A stretch of 64,000 bases of DNA from Trebouxia sp. TZW2008 (GCA_002118135.1 BDIU01000326.1:62001-126000), one strand, 5' to 3'. Shown: positions 12,381 through 25,131, counted from the stretch's first letter. Notes: generated by a model from the letters alone, not told the origin. A program made the numbers and translations.

Positions 12381-15300
12381 ATGCAGCGCACATGTGTGCA
12401 GCATCAGTCCTTGTTGCTGCATCACTGTGTGCTCAGACGCAAATCAACGCCGCATGCCACACCGTCGAGATGTTTCTTGTTGGCACGCAAGCTTAGATTG
12501 CACACAGCAGCCAGCGCGCAGGGTCCCAACGACAAACAACGCCCTGCAGATCAGAAGCCTGCAGGATCAGCAGGTTCAGGCAACCAGAAGTTTGCTGCTG
12601 AGAAGGCTCGCGACGATGCACAAGCAGCAGCTGCCGGCAAGCCAGCTCCTGGTAACAAACCTGCGCCGCAGCCAGCACAAGAGCCACAGCCTGCTCCTCA
12701 GCCAGTCCCTAAGCCCCAGCCAGCTAGGCAGCCTGCACAGTCTGTGAGCAGGGAGGCTTCAAAAGCCCCTCCAAAGCCACAGGCTCAGCCTCCTAGACCA
12801 GCTGCCTGGGATCAGGCTGCTGCCAGCGACTGGGGTCCTACTGAAAACAAGCGAGACTTTTTCGGTACTTGTTCGACCTCCTTTGCCAACTTGGCTCACC
12901 CAGCACGAGTGTGCATGTTGTGAGCCAAAGGCAAATTACCAGCTCTGGATCCAGTGTTGCCAAGCAGATGCTCTCTGCAAGTTAAACATATCGCACAGCA
13001 TGTTAAAAGTATTGTATGGCTCATCTCAGTAAGCGATTGCAGGCACCATTGTCAATGGCTTTTTCTTCATTGGGGCATTTGTCCTGACGACTGCATTATT
13101 CAGGACCATAGGTAAGCAGTCGTCTGATTTATATCTACATTGAGTGGACACTTTTACCTGCACAGACTGTCCGAGATCAGCTTTCCATGTTTTGTTGCAC
13201 CAATGCACCTGTACAGACAATGGTACTGTGTTGCCACAGCGGGCTACAAGGCAAGCCATCCACCCAAGCCAGCGTCAACAACAGAAGCACAGCAAGCTGA
13301 CTCAAAACAAGAGCAAACCAGGTCTGTGGAGACAACTGCTCCACATTGCAGATTGGCATGCAATAGTAACACAAGTTTCAAATTGTGCTGCATTGCTTTG
13401 AAATTTCAATGTGCAGGCCAAGCTAGGGTAGCCAGCACATTTCAGCTGGCTAGTATGTTTATCACATCTTTCTCAAAGATCTAGTCTTTCATTGCAAGCT
13501 CATGAAGCCCAAAGAATGGATGCACACCCTTACAGCCTTGGCTGAAGACAAACAAATTGCACACTTGACTTGAAAGTATCACCTGTTGATTGACATGGCC
13601 GGGGAACTCACCGCATCCCACAGCATGCTTGAAAACTTCTTGGGTGCAGGTCCGCACAGGAAGCCTATGCTGCCAAAGCAAATGATGCCAAAGCATCAGC
13701 AGATGACGGTGAAGCTGGCAATGAGCAGCGGCATGACGACGAAGGCCAGAATGATGACTATTCAGCTGCTTTTGATGAGGGCCAACATCCGGAGGACAAA
13801 GATGGGTACAGCTTTGGAGACGGCGCATGGGTACAGTCTCTTTGCTGCCTCTTCTAGGGCACGCACTCTCGCAGGCTGGCACCTAGCCCAGTCAGGGCAT
13901 GCCTGGGCAGCCTAGCGAGACAGAACTTGGGCCACACACACTTAGCACATGGGCTAAAGCATAGACATCTGTTACTTTTACTATCACTGGGCGGCTTCTG
14001 TGCTCTTGATGTTTTGTCATTCTCATCTGTGAACAGCTGTTTTTTGCCTAGCTCCCGGCAATAGCATTGCAGTGCTCTAGAATCAATAACGAGCTCAGCT
14101 CCTGTGATCATGTGCAAGATGACATTTTGCCCTGCTCTTGCACAATTGCGTTGATCTGAGCCCAGCATTGCTGTCTATCACTGTGCGACCACTCCTACCA
14201 TCAGAGCTTGTGGATATGCTTGCAAAGTCAAGGGCAGCAATGCACTGCTCTGTGTGCTTGCAGTCTGATTCAGACGAAAACAGAGCCACTCCAAGCTGGG
14301 CATTTAGTGAAGGGCAGGCCAGCCAAGGTAGACAAGGACAGTCTGGCAGTGAAGGCGCTGACCATGCTGAGGCCGCTGTTGCAGATGCACTGGTGGGCTG
14401 AGTTGAATGTATTGCATTGAACAGAGCAGTGAAGAAACTCGTTATCTTGTTGCTGTGGCTGACTCTTTCAGTGCTGCATGCTCAAACCATACTGAAAGCA
14501 GGCCACTTTGGAAGATGGCTTGCATTTTGAAATTGATGAGCGATAAGTCTTCTTTGTTACACCACAGAATCCACAGACTCTAGGAGCCTGCAGATGCAAC
14601 AACCTGAGTAGATGTATGTGTACAAGTCATGAGCAAGCATCAGCATTGCCAAGCATGACTGAGCCTCTCAAGGCTGCAAGCAGCCCACATGACAATCTTC
14701 CTGCTGATATCTTGCAGGAGAAAAGCCTGTCAAACCAAGGAGACAAACACGACGCTCAAGACAGTCGCGCTGACCAAGACAGTCATGCTGAACAAGCTGA
14801 TGCTCATGCCCAACAACAGGGTCAAAGTCAGCAAGCTGCGCGGCAGCAGCAGGCAGGGGATGAGGCACAGCCACCACCTGAACCGCAAGTCCCAGCAGCG
14901 TACCGTGAGCCCAAGAAGGCTTGGAAGAAGGTGCAGAGGACTGGTCACTTGGCGCCCGCTCCAGGCGCTACAGAGCTGAAAATTGAGCACAAGTTCAGCG
15001 ATGAGATCTCTGTTGATGCGCTCAAGTAAGGCAGCCCTGTAGTCATCCTCTCATTGAGCACAAACTCTTGACTTGAAGGTTCAGGCTGTCTGCGGCATGA
15101 CTTAGGCAACTGCAGCTATGCCTTCTCTGTACATTAAAGCATGTGTATCTGTGCAGCGCTGCGCAAGCCACCAGTAATGTTCAAATCTCTGTCCATCAGC
15201 TTGATCTCAATGCTGTCTGGCCACAGTTGTCTACAGGTCAAGCTTCATGTGCCTGATCAACCACATGCTTCATATCGCAAGGGTGTGCTTGGCGACTGTG

Positions 15301-16370
15301 CCAGCATTTTCATATGTCGAGTTGTGTTCAGTCACCTTACCCTTGCACCAAACCTGCTGGATTGCTTGTCCTTGAGCATATACCATTGCGTACATCAGAA
15401 CTGAACACAGTCACTGCGATACAGGGAGCGGGTGGCTGCTGCTATGAAGGCATCTGCATCAGCTGGTGAAGCCTCGCGGCATGCCTCTGGCTGGTCAGCA
15501 GCAGCCAGTCAGTCTGCCTCAAAAGCCGCCTCAGCAGCACACAGGTCAGACTTTGCATGAAAAACGCCAAGAAAAGTCTATTTGACACAGCGCAGCTTCT
15601 GTGCATAGTGTCAGCCCAGGAGTTGCTTGATCGGCCTCTCCTAGGAGGTTTGCTCAACACATGCCATGAGAATAGCATGCCTGTTGATGAGCTGTACACC
15701 GCAAACAATCAGCTTGGCATGCTAGGCTGACAGCTGATCATATCATTTTAGAGAGCTGTGCTCAAGCAGGGCATTGCATCTGTCAGCAACAAACAGCTCG
15801 ACGGTGTGTCCAAGGCACTTTCAGCTGCATGCATCTTCAAAGGCACTCTGGCAACAGGGCAGATATGATACCTTCACACACAGGCTCAATAAAGGGGAAA
15901 GTAGCAGGCTAATACTGTAGGTCGTTTCTCTGCAGCAAATGTCAAGGTGTGCCTTGATTCACGCGCAAACTTCAAGCCAAGTTGACTTTGGCGGTATACC
16001 CACACCCAACATCAGTGCTAGGCAGTGCGTTGATGGGTCTCACTGCTTTCCTTAACCTTCTCACCATGTCCTCTGTTCTCATTACTGCGGGGACTTGGCT
16101 GCAGTTGCAGTTGTGGCTGATAGTGTTTGTGACTGCTGACAGGGCATCTTCAGCTGCCAGCACCTGTCAAGCTCAGCTAGAAAACCTGGTGGAGAATGAC
16201 ACATCAGGCCTGAAGGACCGCATTGCAGCTGCTGAGGCGGCTGTGTCAGAAGCTGAGCGCGCTGCTGAGGAAGCTGTAGACCTGCAGAATGAAGTTGTCA
16301 AGGCAGCTTCTATGGCAGAAGGTCACTCAGACGTGGCCTCAAGGCAGTCTGGTGCTGCTGAACAAGTAGG
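12381..16370 (+). CDS. Unrecognised low-complexity protein with one membrane segment, possibly plastid-targeted
   Basis: I do not recognise this protein. Likely exons 12381-12864, 13043-13111, 13240-13321 and 13650-13830 join in frame. Probable further exons are 14264-14327, about 14640-15027, 15426-15540, about 15752 onward and about 16141-16350; this second half is tentative. The N-terminus is basic and Ser/His-rich like an organelle transit peptide. It is followed by a Pro/Ala/Gln-rich stretch (residues about 50-155, PAPQPAQEPQPAPQPVP), then a hydrophobic span with GFFFIGAFVLTTALF encoded across 13043-13111. After that come acidic, Gln-rich segments, a basic patch (YREPKKAWKKVQRTGHL) and Ala/Glu-rich, probably helical stretches near 16200-16330. 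Exons 6 and 7 join in phase (14640-15027 to 15426), supporting one gene. The 3' end was not found. Confidence 0.5.
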
Positions 16371-18591
16371 ACAGTAGAGCAGATCTTCTCCTTGATTTTG
16401 ATGATGTTATGTGTGACTCCAATAGTAGTGACAAAACCTCGTGTGAGCGCTGCCATCAGAAGTTGCCTCACAAACAATGCTGATTGCAAATGTCATGCTC
16501 ACAGCACGTGTCACATTGTGCACATCTGGCAGTATGCGAGGCGTCGCATTCTTTCTGTCCTGTCTCCTGAAGCACAGAATACAATGTTATGCGTGATTTC
16601 AGTATAAGCTTCTTGCATTAGCATCAGACCTCAGCCAGCAGTAATGCATCTGCTAGTCACTGTCTGGGCGCAACGCTTGCCTGAATTGCTTGCATTCATG
16701 GAACTAAGCCTTCAAGCCCCTGTTTTGCAGGATGTTATGCAGTAGATTGCTTACACTCATGCTGTTTGGTCAGGCCAAGGGCCCAAACCCTTGGGGTTGG
16801 CCCAGGAAAATTTAAAATGACATTGTTTTGTCTGATTTCAACAGTTGAACATCTACAATCCTTACCGTGCTGCTCAGAACAACCCAGCCTGGCAAGATAG
16901 GATTTGGACCACACACACCCAGCACATGCGCTGGAAAGTATTACTTATTATTGTTAGAGATTATTGTGATTATCGTGATTATTGTCAATGCCCTGTCATT
17001 GCAGGCAATTGCTCCAAGAAGCCGTGACAGGCGTCAAGGGCAGAATGTATTTTCAAACATACCAAATCAATTGCAAGGGGCATGGCAGGAGGTGGTGTAT
17101 CAGTTGTCACATTTTAGCGGGTGAGTAGTCTGTCGGCCTCGCTTTGCTGCTTGTACTGATGAGCGTCATGCAGCTGGAATGCAGTTGACATGGTGCTTTG
17201 TCTAAGCTATGCTTCAGCAAGATGCAACGCTTCGCATGCTACTCAACAGAATTTCAAGGAGAGGCTGTGAATGATATGTCATAGCATTTGTTTTACAAAT
17301 GTCTGCATTGAAGGAAAAAGGCTCAAGCCGTCAGGTGTCAAGCAAGACTCTTGAATTTCAGGAGCAGCGTGGGAGCCTGCCACTTATTTCTGATGCAGAG
17401 CACAAGGCATCATCATATGCACATATGAATAGACATGCAGACAATGCTGGGGTCCAATGTACACCGTCACCTCACCTGCTCACAATGGAAGCAAAGTAAT
17501 TGCATCAGCAGCTGCTTTCTTGGTATTTGATACAGGCAGGGCATGGTATGCAGGTCTCTGTCTACCTGGTTTGCTGCAGCATGGCTTTGGATCAGAACAC
17601 ACATCGAGTCTGTGGTGAACTGGTTGCAATATCAGTTTGCTAGGCTGCGACATAGTCTACCAGGGTCATCTTCATAGCTAGTTCACAACTTTGCAGCAAA
17701 TAAGGCTGGAGGCAAGCCTCGAAGCGGTTTCACAGCTGGCAAAACATAAAGAAACTGGTTTCAAAACCATTGAGAAGAGCCCCAAAACATGCACAGTCAA
17801 ATCAATGAAGCTACAGTTGTCTTTTGAAACCGAGACTTTTTGTCACAATCGTTGTTTGCAGCTTTCTGTTATTGTCGAAAAGGTCCTGTCACCTGGTCAA
17901 CAATGTCAACTCTATATAGCTTTGCCCTGCAGTGCTGTCGGACAGCCAGTCTGCTGATTTGCTTCAATGATTAAACATGGGGCCGCTTGCTGAGCCAGAA
18001 TACTGGATTTATGCAAGTGTCAAAGGCAGCGCGCGGAACATACGCAGCTTGCATTAATGTTAATTAATATTGCACAATACTCATGCAAGTGAAGCCGGCC
18101 AAGTTGTGTTTGGGGTTCGTCTGCGCCAGGCACATTGACAGTTACTGCTATGCCTTGGTGCATCAAAAGCTCAAAGAACGCCTTTAGGGGGGTCCCCAGC
18201 CTTGTCTAGAGAGTTGCTTGAACAAAGTCCGTGAAATTGCTCAACAGTGACTGGAAAGTCCGTGGTGTATATAATATCCACACAGCCACGCGGTGCAATC
18301 AACAGTATAGGTTCAAAATTGTTGCTGCAACCGCATGTCAACATTCAATTTGTCTCAACAGGCAGAGACACTGAAGCCTCCTGTATGCCGCAGCTGAAGC
18401 AATTGCTTGCTGTGGAACAAAACACACTTGACCCATCAGAAGCTCCCAAGGACGCAATTGCAGCCTTATGAGCCATCCTAGACATGTGCAGAATGGGCCA
18501 GTAAAGCTGTCATGCAGATATAGGTTGATTCATTATATGCAAAGACATACTGTGCTTGGACAAGTGGGAAGCTATCTTTGTGCATGGCATG
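16371..18591. other. Poorly resolved region between the low-complexity gene and plastid S10
   Basis: About 2.2 kb with no recognisable protein. Short open frames occur (for example 17299-17499 and 17691-17957) but lack family character. They could be terminal exons or UTR of the upstream gene. An AT-rich GATTAT-type stretch lies at about 16940-16990, next to a copy of a short motif also found near 13929 and 53107. Confidence 0.4.
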
Positions 18592-19146
18592 TCACATCAG
18601 CTTGACCTCAACGTTTACCCCAGCAGGCATGTCCAGCTGCATAAGTTCATCGATAATTTTTGGTGGCGGGTCAATCACATCAACCAATCGCGAATGCGTC
18701 CTAATCTCAAACTGCTCTCGTGAATCCTTGTTCACGTGTGGTGACCTCAGAACTGTGAACTTTTTGATTTTGCGTGGCAGTGAGACTGGCCCAGAAACCT
18801 GTGCGTCTGCAGTGCAGAAAGCTTGTCAAATGGTTGTTGTCAGCAGCGGGGGGACAGCAGTGTGTTTTTCCAGTGCTTGCCCTGCAACTCCGCTCAGGAC
18901 GAGACAGCAACTGCAAAGCTATTCACCTTCGGCACATTTCAGTATTTGATACACGGACGCATCCAAAGGGTCCAACGTAAATGACTTGAGCTTGATTCGA
19001 AGCAATGTCCTGGCAGGCTCTTTCTTTTTAGCTGCAACAATTTGCAGTCTGCTCGCGCGTGCGGCAGGTCTATTGCTGGTGAGAGTGCCCGGTCCCTGGC
19101 ACCACAACGGTCTGGCCCGCGGACCAGCCGTGAGAAGTGCTGACAT
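18592..19146 (-). CDS. Plastid 30S ribosomal protein S10 (uS10c), nucleus-encoded
   Basis: Component of the small subunit head of the chloroplast ribosome. Two exons, 18927-19146 and 18592-18806, separated by a 120-bp intron, give about 144 residues. The first exon encodes a transit-peptide-like Ala/Arg/Ser-rich leader and then [20 protein letters not shown]. The second encodes [40 protein letters not shown] and the C-terminal [19 protein letters not shown]. These are S10 signatures in the bacterial/plastid form. The stop is TGA at 18592-18594. An in-frame ATG at 19161 would add five residues; I chose 19146. The gene is divergent from CRD1. Confidence 0.95.
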
Positions 19147-19459
19147 TCGTGCAGGCAGCAATGAACCGCCCCTTTGATACTATCAACAGCGCTTTGATGA
19201 AGCAGTCATGAGCAAGCGCGCAGTGCAAGGACGTATGCCTGAGGCCTGAGGCTACGCTGAGATAGTGCAGCAGGCCAAATTAGGTTTCACGTGACGCCGC
19301 ACATGGCTCGTACCCTAATCCTGCTTGGCGATAATGGTAGATCCGGCTGGTAGTGCACCACAATCGGACGGCAATTCTGCCTGCGTTTGCGCAACCGTCT
19401 CATCGGCTATCGCCCAGCAGCATTGCTAGGAAGGTCTGCAATTTACAGATCGCGCGAAG
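19147..19459. promoter_or_regulatory. Shared S10c / CRD1 divergent promoter with a G-box
   Basis: About 313 bp between two divergent chloroplast-protein genes. A perfect G-box core CACGTG, extended to CACGTGAC, lies at 19288-19295, near the middle. G-boxes are bound by bZIP and bHLH factors and are common in light-regulated plant promoters. That it controls either gene is inference. Confidence 0.5.
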
Positions 19460-21999
19460 ATGGTCTCAGCACTAATGTCGCAGGGAGTACTGACGGGCAG
19501 GCCTTTTGCTGTCCGTGGTCAATATAACATTCCCCGCGCGGCTCGTGCTGTCTCAAGGCGGACAGTGTGCAAGGCTGCTGCTGCTGCCGCTGGGGAGAAT
19601 CTTGGTTTCAAGACCATGAGGAAGGGTATTAAGGAAGCAGCCGCAGATACTGTCCTCACTCCTCGATTCTACACCACAGACTTTGACGAAATGGAGCGCT
19701 TGTTCAGCCTGGAGCTGAACCCAAACATCGACATGGCAGAGATCGACGCTTGCCTCCGAGAGTTCAGGACAGACTACAACCAGACTCACTTTGTGCGAAA
19801 TGACTCCTTCAAAAAAGCAGCAGACAATGTTCAAGGGGATGTCAGAAAGATCTTCATTGAGTTTCTGGAGCGCTCATGCACAGCTGAGTTTTCCGGCTTC
19901 CTGTTATACAAAGAGCTGGGTCGTAGACTCAAGAAGACAAACCCAGCAGTTGCTGAAATCTTCTCCCTCATGGTGAGGCATCCGCAGTCTCATGCAATGC
20001 ATCAACTGCTTTGACAATATCGCCTACACAGCTGCTGCAACATGTCTGTACAGTTAGCAAGCTTCACCAAGCTCTGTCATAGTACAGTTGACAGCATATA
20101 CTTGCCATGCATGGGTTTTTGGAATGCTGCGCCATAATCTAAATGACAAATGCTGTGCTGTAATCCGAACAAGTCGTCATGACATGTAGCTGTACCGCAG
20201 AGTCGTGATGAAGCTCGCCATGCTGGCTTCATTAACAAGGCTATGGGTGACTTCAACCTAGCGTTGGACCTAGGGTTCTTGACCAAGAACCGCAAGTACA
20301 CATTCTTCAAGCCCAAATTCATCTTCTATGCAACATATTTGTCAGAGAAGATTGGTTACTGGCGCTACATCAGCATCTACAGACACTTGCAGCGCAACCC
20401 AGACTGCCAGTTGTACCCCATGTTTGAGTACTTTGAGAACTGGTGCCAAGATGAGAACAGGTAATGCTCTGTTGCCAAGCCCAAGTGCCGAATCAAGTGC
20501 CTTGTGATTGTCTTTGCAGCTCTTATTAACCTTGTCAATAAATTGCGCTTGTCAAATCTCTGATCTTCCTCATGCTCAGCTTTGCAAGCTGTTACAGTGT
20601 CTTCTTTTTGCAATGACTGCTTTTTAACCCAAGATTCTGTCCTTATAACAGACTGTCCTTACTCAGAGGCACCACTGCAGTCACAATGCAGTGACTGGTG
20701 CCCAATTACATTGCCCCTACCTCAAGCATGTCCTGGCAAAGAGATATCAGTACAGTCATGCGCATTGCAGCAGCAAGCTGTGCATCAAACCTGCATGGGT
20801 CTCATTCAGCGTGGATGCTTGCTTTCTGTCAGCTATGTCGGCTGCAGTTGCAGACGCAATCAACCTTGTACCAAATTGCTATGATCTTATGCATTTGCAT
20901 TGACTTTGGCTTTGGTTAATGTCTGCAGAGCTTCTTATGTCCAAAGCATGGGCCTGCTGAGCCTGCCTAGAATGCGTGCGAAATGAATAGATGCAGCATG
21001 GATTCTTGCTTCATGTTAGCCATGCAGAACAGTGAGACATAGCACTGATGTCATTCTGACTTGCTGCTATTGCACAGGCACGGAGACTTCTTCACAGCAA
21101 TCTTGAAGACTCAGCCAGCCATGATCAACGACTGGAAGTCACGTCAGTGGAGCAAGTTCTTCTGCCTGTCAGTATATGTCACCATGTACCTAAATGACCA
21201 TCAGAGGGATGCATTCTACTCCTCCCTGGGCATGAACACCACCCAGTTCAACCAGCACGTCATCATTGAGACAAATAACACCACAGCGCGCATCTTCCCA
21301 GAGGTACATCTCCTTCTACTGGCAGTTGCTGCATGTCAATGCACTGGTCCTATGTTGATCACTGTTTGATTCTAAGGCCTGTTTTGGAAGCAATTTTGAT
21401 AAATGCACAAGAGAAAACCTTTTGTAGCTCGCTGGTCAATTGCTGGCATCCATTCCCTGCCTTTTGCAAAGCTGCTACTGTGTGCTGCAGAGTGTTGTAA
21501 GCATACCCAAATGGCACTTTGCCTGTGCAATGTCAAGCAATGGGCGCGGTCTCACAGAACAATAAGTGGGGTCTGACCACAGCATTTGCAATTTTCCTAC
21601 ACCCTTGCTCAGATACATTCTTGCGCATGTACACTCTTGCTCAGTTGTGGAAGGCAACATGCAGGCGCCCAACAGTGAATGACCGAAATATTCCTGCACT
21701 CTGGTGCATCTGATGAAAGCAAGCATCCATTGTTGCTGCACTATGGCTCATTTGTTGACTGCAAAATGCAGGTGCCAGACTGTGAAGCACCAGAGTTCTG
21801 GGCTCACATGGACAGGCTAGTAGCTCTTAACGGCAAGCTGGCTGACATTGGCTCAAGTGATGCACCCGACTGGCTGAAGAATGTACGGAAAGCTCCAATT
21901 TTCCAGCAGTTTGCATGGGAGCTTGGAGCGCTTTACTTTGGCAAGAGCGTAAAGTCTGGCACATATGATGCACAGCCTCAGACCCAGCTTGTATACTAG
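19460..21999 (+). CDS. CRD1: Mg-protoporphyrin IX monomethyl ester (oxidative) cyclase, di-iron subunit
   Basis: CRD1/CHL27/AcsF catalyses formation of the isocyclic ring of chlorophyll in the chloroplast. Exons 19460-19972, 20201-20460, 21078-21303 and 21772-21999 join in frame to 408 residues, normal for algal CRD1/CTH1 proteins. The first about 45 residues are a transit peptide (Arg/Ala/Ser-rich). Then come [40 protein letters not shown], the di-iron motif [27 protein letters not shown] (second ExxH-type ligand set) and a C-terminus ending TQLVY. All splice sites are GT-AG. The gene shares a divergent promoter with plastid S10. Whether this is the CRD1 or CTH1 paralogue of algae with both cannot be told from this sequence alone. 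Confidence 0.97.
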
Positions 22000-22446
22000 A
22001 TTAGGAGTGAGGCATGAATTGCCCTTAGCCAGCAGCTTGTCTTGTGTTGCAATGCAGTGCGCCTTTCACCAGACCCGTAGCACACAAATTGCGCTTAATG
22101 TGAACATCAGCTATCTCGTCCTTGAAGCAGCGTTGAGATAACATGCAGCAGTCTCAATTATTTGGTATGACACAATTGCAGCTACAGTTGACATCTGGCG
22201 TCTGATGTACGTTTTGTGTCCTGTGTTTTCCCCTTAATGAGTTGACTATTCACGGCCTGCACCTTTGCTGACAGTGCTAGTGGTTTGTACTGCCAAAGTT
22301 CATATGCTGCAACAGCACTTCATATATATTGTGCATGAAGAATGCATGTGGAGCAGTGGCTGCGCTGTGGGACTTGCGCGCCTGTATGCGCAGCCCAAGT
22401 AAAATGCATGGCTGCATGTATCTGCATTCAGGGTGCATTCAGCACT
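22000..22446. other. Intergenic region, no gene seen
   Basis: Roughly 450 bp after the CRD1 stop. It should hold the CRD1 3' UTR; no open frame or repeat of note was recognised. Confidence 0.4.
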
Positions 22447-22776
22447 ATGTCAGTTGCACAGGCTGCTGACGTGCTGGCAGCACCCATTTTCAATCATTTC
22501 ACTGCTGATGTCGGGCGCCTACATTGCAAATGCCTAAACCTTATTAGCCACACTGTGTCCTTCAGTACTTGCACACCTTGTCCGTTAGCATGCACAAACG
22601 ATATGAGGCAGCTTGGCAAGTATTGATCGAGTCCGCACGCGCTGGAGGGCTTGACAGTCACAGATGTCATCAAGCATTTGATAGCACTCTTCCTCACGCT
22701 AATTGGGTGGGGGGAGCGGGGCAAAGGCATCATTGTAAAACGGCTGGAGCGACAGGCAGACACATATATGCTTTAG
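22447..22776 (+). pseudogene. Small unrecognised gene with an apparent +1 frameshift
   Basis: Exon 1 at 22447-22509 (MSVAQAADVLAAPIFNHFTA) has a GT donor. The acceptor TTCAG ends at 22565 and gives YLHTLSVSMHKRYEAAWQVL and so on. Around 22650-22660, inside a GGAGGG run, the protein-like character moves to another frame, which continues LTVTDVIKHLIALFLTLIGW to a stop at 22774-22776. One G fewer in that run would keep a single frame of about 92 residues. This is either an indel error in the assembly or a decayed gene. One hydrophobic segment (HLIALFLTLIGW) could cross a membrane. I do not recognise the family. Confidence 0.4.
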
Positions 22777-22801
22777 CACAGTGATAATGTGTCAGAGGGA
22801 A

Positions 22802-22871
22802 GCGGAGACAGAAGCGTGGAGCAGACCAACACCACAGCGGAGACAGGAGCGGTGGGCAAATCGACACCACA
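22802..22871. repeat. 35-bp tandem repeat, two copies
   Basis: GCGGAGACAG starts at 22802 and again at 22837, and both copies end ACACCACA. The repeat lies between the convergent ends of the small plus-strand gene and mS35. Confidence 0.8.
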
Positions 22872-22890
22872 ATAAGTAAGTCAAATTACT

Positions 22891-25131
22891 TCATTGAGCT
22901 GCTTGCTGCTGATTCTGCTGGGTTGTACTTGCTTGTGCATCTTGTTCTGCTGGGTATGCTTTGTGACCTTCTTCAACCAGTTGCGTTAGCATCTGCATGA
23001 TATGGCGCCTGTTGTCTTCCCGCATGTCGTACTTTTCGCTCACCAAGGTCAACAATCCCTTGTTAGCATTGTACCTGTGGTCACCAACAACGTTCAACAG
23101 CGGCTTCTACTGTGGTCAAGCTTGACTTGGATGGTGTAGAAAAGGAAAAAGGGAAACAAGAACAGTCCATGCCAGTTGGTGCTTTTGTTTGTTTGTTCGT
23201 TCGCGTAAAGCCAAAGTTTAGGCCACAAGGGCTTTGACACCATTCACCAAACTCCAGTTTTTCCAGTCTATTGTCATGTCGGTGCTGTTGTATGGTGCAG
23301 AGACATGGACTCTGCTCAACAAGCACTGTGCAGCTATGTCTGTCTCTTTGATGAGTTGTTTGAGACCCATTGGTGGCATTTCTTTGAGAGACTGTGTTTC
23401 AAATGCAGCCATACTGTCAATGTGTCAAACTTGTTCCATGGACTCCCAACTGAGGAGTGAGATCTGGCACATGAAAGCAGCTGATCAGAGTGTCCACGTT
23501 TGACACAAGAGAGTGTACCTTCTGCCACAGACTTGCGCTATGAGCTGAAGAGCATTGTTTGTCAAGCCAGCCTGCTCTTGCAGGTCCCTCAAATACACAC
23601 TGCACTTGGCCTTTCTATTGACAGGGTGCTCACCAGCAAACTGGCCTTGTGAAAAGACCTGCGCCAAAGAAGCTTTGCTGACAGAACTGCAAGGTGTTGT
23701 GGAACAAACTTAAATTGAGAATTACAGCAGGGTGACCATGGTGTAATTTCAGGCCCATAGGTCGTATTGAATGCAAAGTCATGGTCATTACGTTATGTTG
23801 TCTGACAAAGTGGTGTCACCAGGCTGAGCAAACATGCACTGCCCCAGGTGCATGTACTTGGAATCACGGAAAACTTGGGTCGCAACACAGCAAAGATGTT
23901 CAGACGCCTGTGCCGTCAGCATACATTGTCCGTGAGCTTTTGCACACAGAGAACTCACAGAACACTTGCACAAGTGCTTCAGACACCCAAGTCATGCAGC
24001 AACTTCTCTCTGTAGTAACACTTGGTGTAAGGCCACTCTCGACGTAAGGACAGCGCAGCTGGAGACTAATCACTATATACCAACTGCAGTGCTGCCTCTG
24101 AGTAAGGACAATTTGATGCAAGAATCAGTTCTCTTGGGAAATAAAGCAGTCGTTACAAGGAAAAGGCACTTTACTCACTATGCGCTGCTCCCAATGCAGG
24201 ATGCTTCTTGCACCTGGGAAAGGTGGCTCCTCCTCTGGCTCTGCTAATACGCTTGCCAGTTCAGGCGAATCAATGCTGAAGCGCTGCAGACAGACATCTC
24301 CAGCTGTTGAGCAGTACGACTGTTGTTGTGGGGCAAACCTCAGGATGCTTAGGTTGAGTCTGTGCGGCGGGTCATGACAATACGTGTTTGATGCAAGTTG
24401 CTGAGAACATCTTGTATGGTGAATTGTAGCATTGGCCGAATGCCATGGTGTTTCTTCACAGCAGGACAATGGTGACTTGCCTGCAAATCTTCAAAAAAAG
24501 GCGCATCAGGCTCAATTGGAAATCCCACTTTATCAAGAACTTCGCGCAGGTCATAAACAGGAACGTCTGGCTCCACTAGAATGCTTGACTCTTTGATCTG
24601 CAGTAGCACAACACCTTGGCACACTGACATAGGGCTGAGTGAGACTATTATGTTGCATCATTGCATCGCATGCAAGTTGCAGAGGACACTATGGTATCAG
24701 CATCCGATGTGCACCTCATCTTCAAAGTCCTCGTTGTCGAGGTATGATGGCCTGTCTTTTCGGGTTAGTCTCTTTGCCCTGACACGAGTTAGCTTAGCTT
24801 CCACACTGTCCCCGGGTTGATCGTCACTTTTCACTTTGGTGTTGCCAGCGTTTGCACCTGCAGTTTGATCTGTTCGAGTTGACGGCAGAAGCAACTGTGC
24901 ATGCCTTCAGGACATATGCCTAGCAGATATCGGCGAGACGACCACACCTGACAGCGAATTGCTGTCATGTGCACCGGCTGCGAAGTGTCTATGGCTTAAA
25001 CTGGATTTGGCTGAGGCACAACGTACGGTATGCTGCAACGAGCTGGTCGAGGACGAGGCTGCAGAGTTGGAAGCAAGTCGGCTGATGATGGCGTCCGAAA
25101 GCAATAGGCTAGCTGCTTGAAGGCCTCGCAT
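22891..25131 (-). CDS. Mitochondrial small ribosomal subunit protein mS35
   Basis: Mitoribosomal protein of the mS35 family. The first exon (24948-25131) begins MRGLQAASLLLSDAIISRLA, an Arg/Ser/Ala-rich mitochondrial presequence. Exon 2 (24715-24857) is charged (RVRAKRLTRKDRPSYLDNED). Exon 3 is about 24481-24597 and may end at a GC donor (CAG|GCAAGT). A middle part lies at about 24182-24470 and is not resolved. The C-terminal exons are clearest: about 23519-23655 with CSVYLRDLQEQAGLTN and ALQLIAQVCGRR, joined to 22891-23074 with YNANKGLLTLVSEKYDMRED, the usual mS35 RY...EN-type region, and a Gln-rich tail. The last intron (23075-23518) contains a LINE fragment on the opposite strand. The gene is divergent from the pseudouridine synthase gene. 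Confidence 0.75.
23234..23460 (+). mobile_element. Fragment of a LINE-type reverse transcriptase (C-terminal part)
   Basis: The plus-strand frame reads FQSIVMSVLLYGAETWTL and then a basic-free variant of the LR-x-IxGISLRDxVxNxxI segment (GGISLRDCVSNAAIL). This arrangement (V..VLLYG.ETW, about 25 residues, GISLRD..N..I) is the conserved region after the polymerase motifs of many non-LTR retrotransposons. Only about 75 residues remain, with no start or poly(A) tail seen. It sits inside the last intron of mS35, antisense to that gene. Confidence 0.7.
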
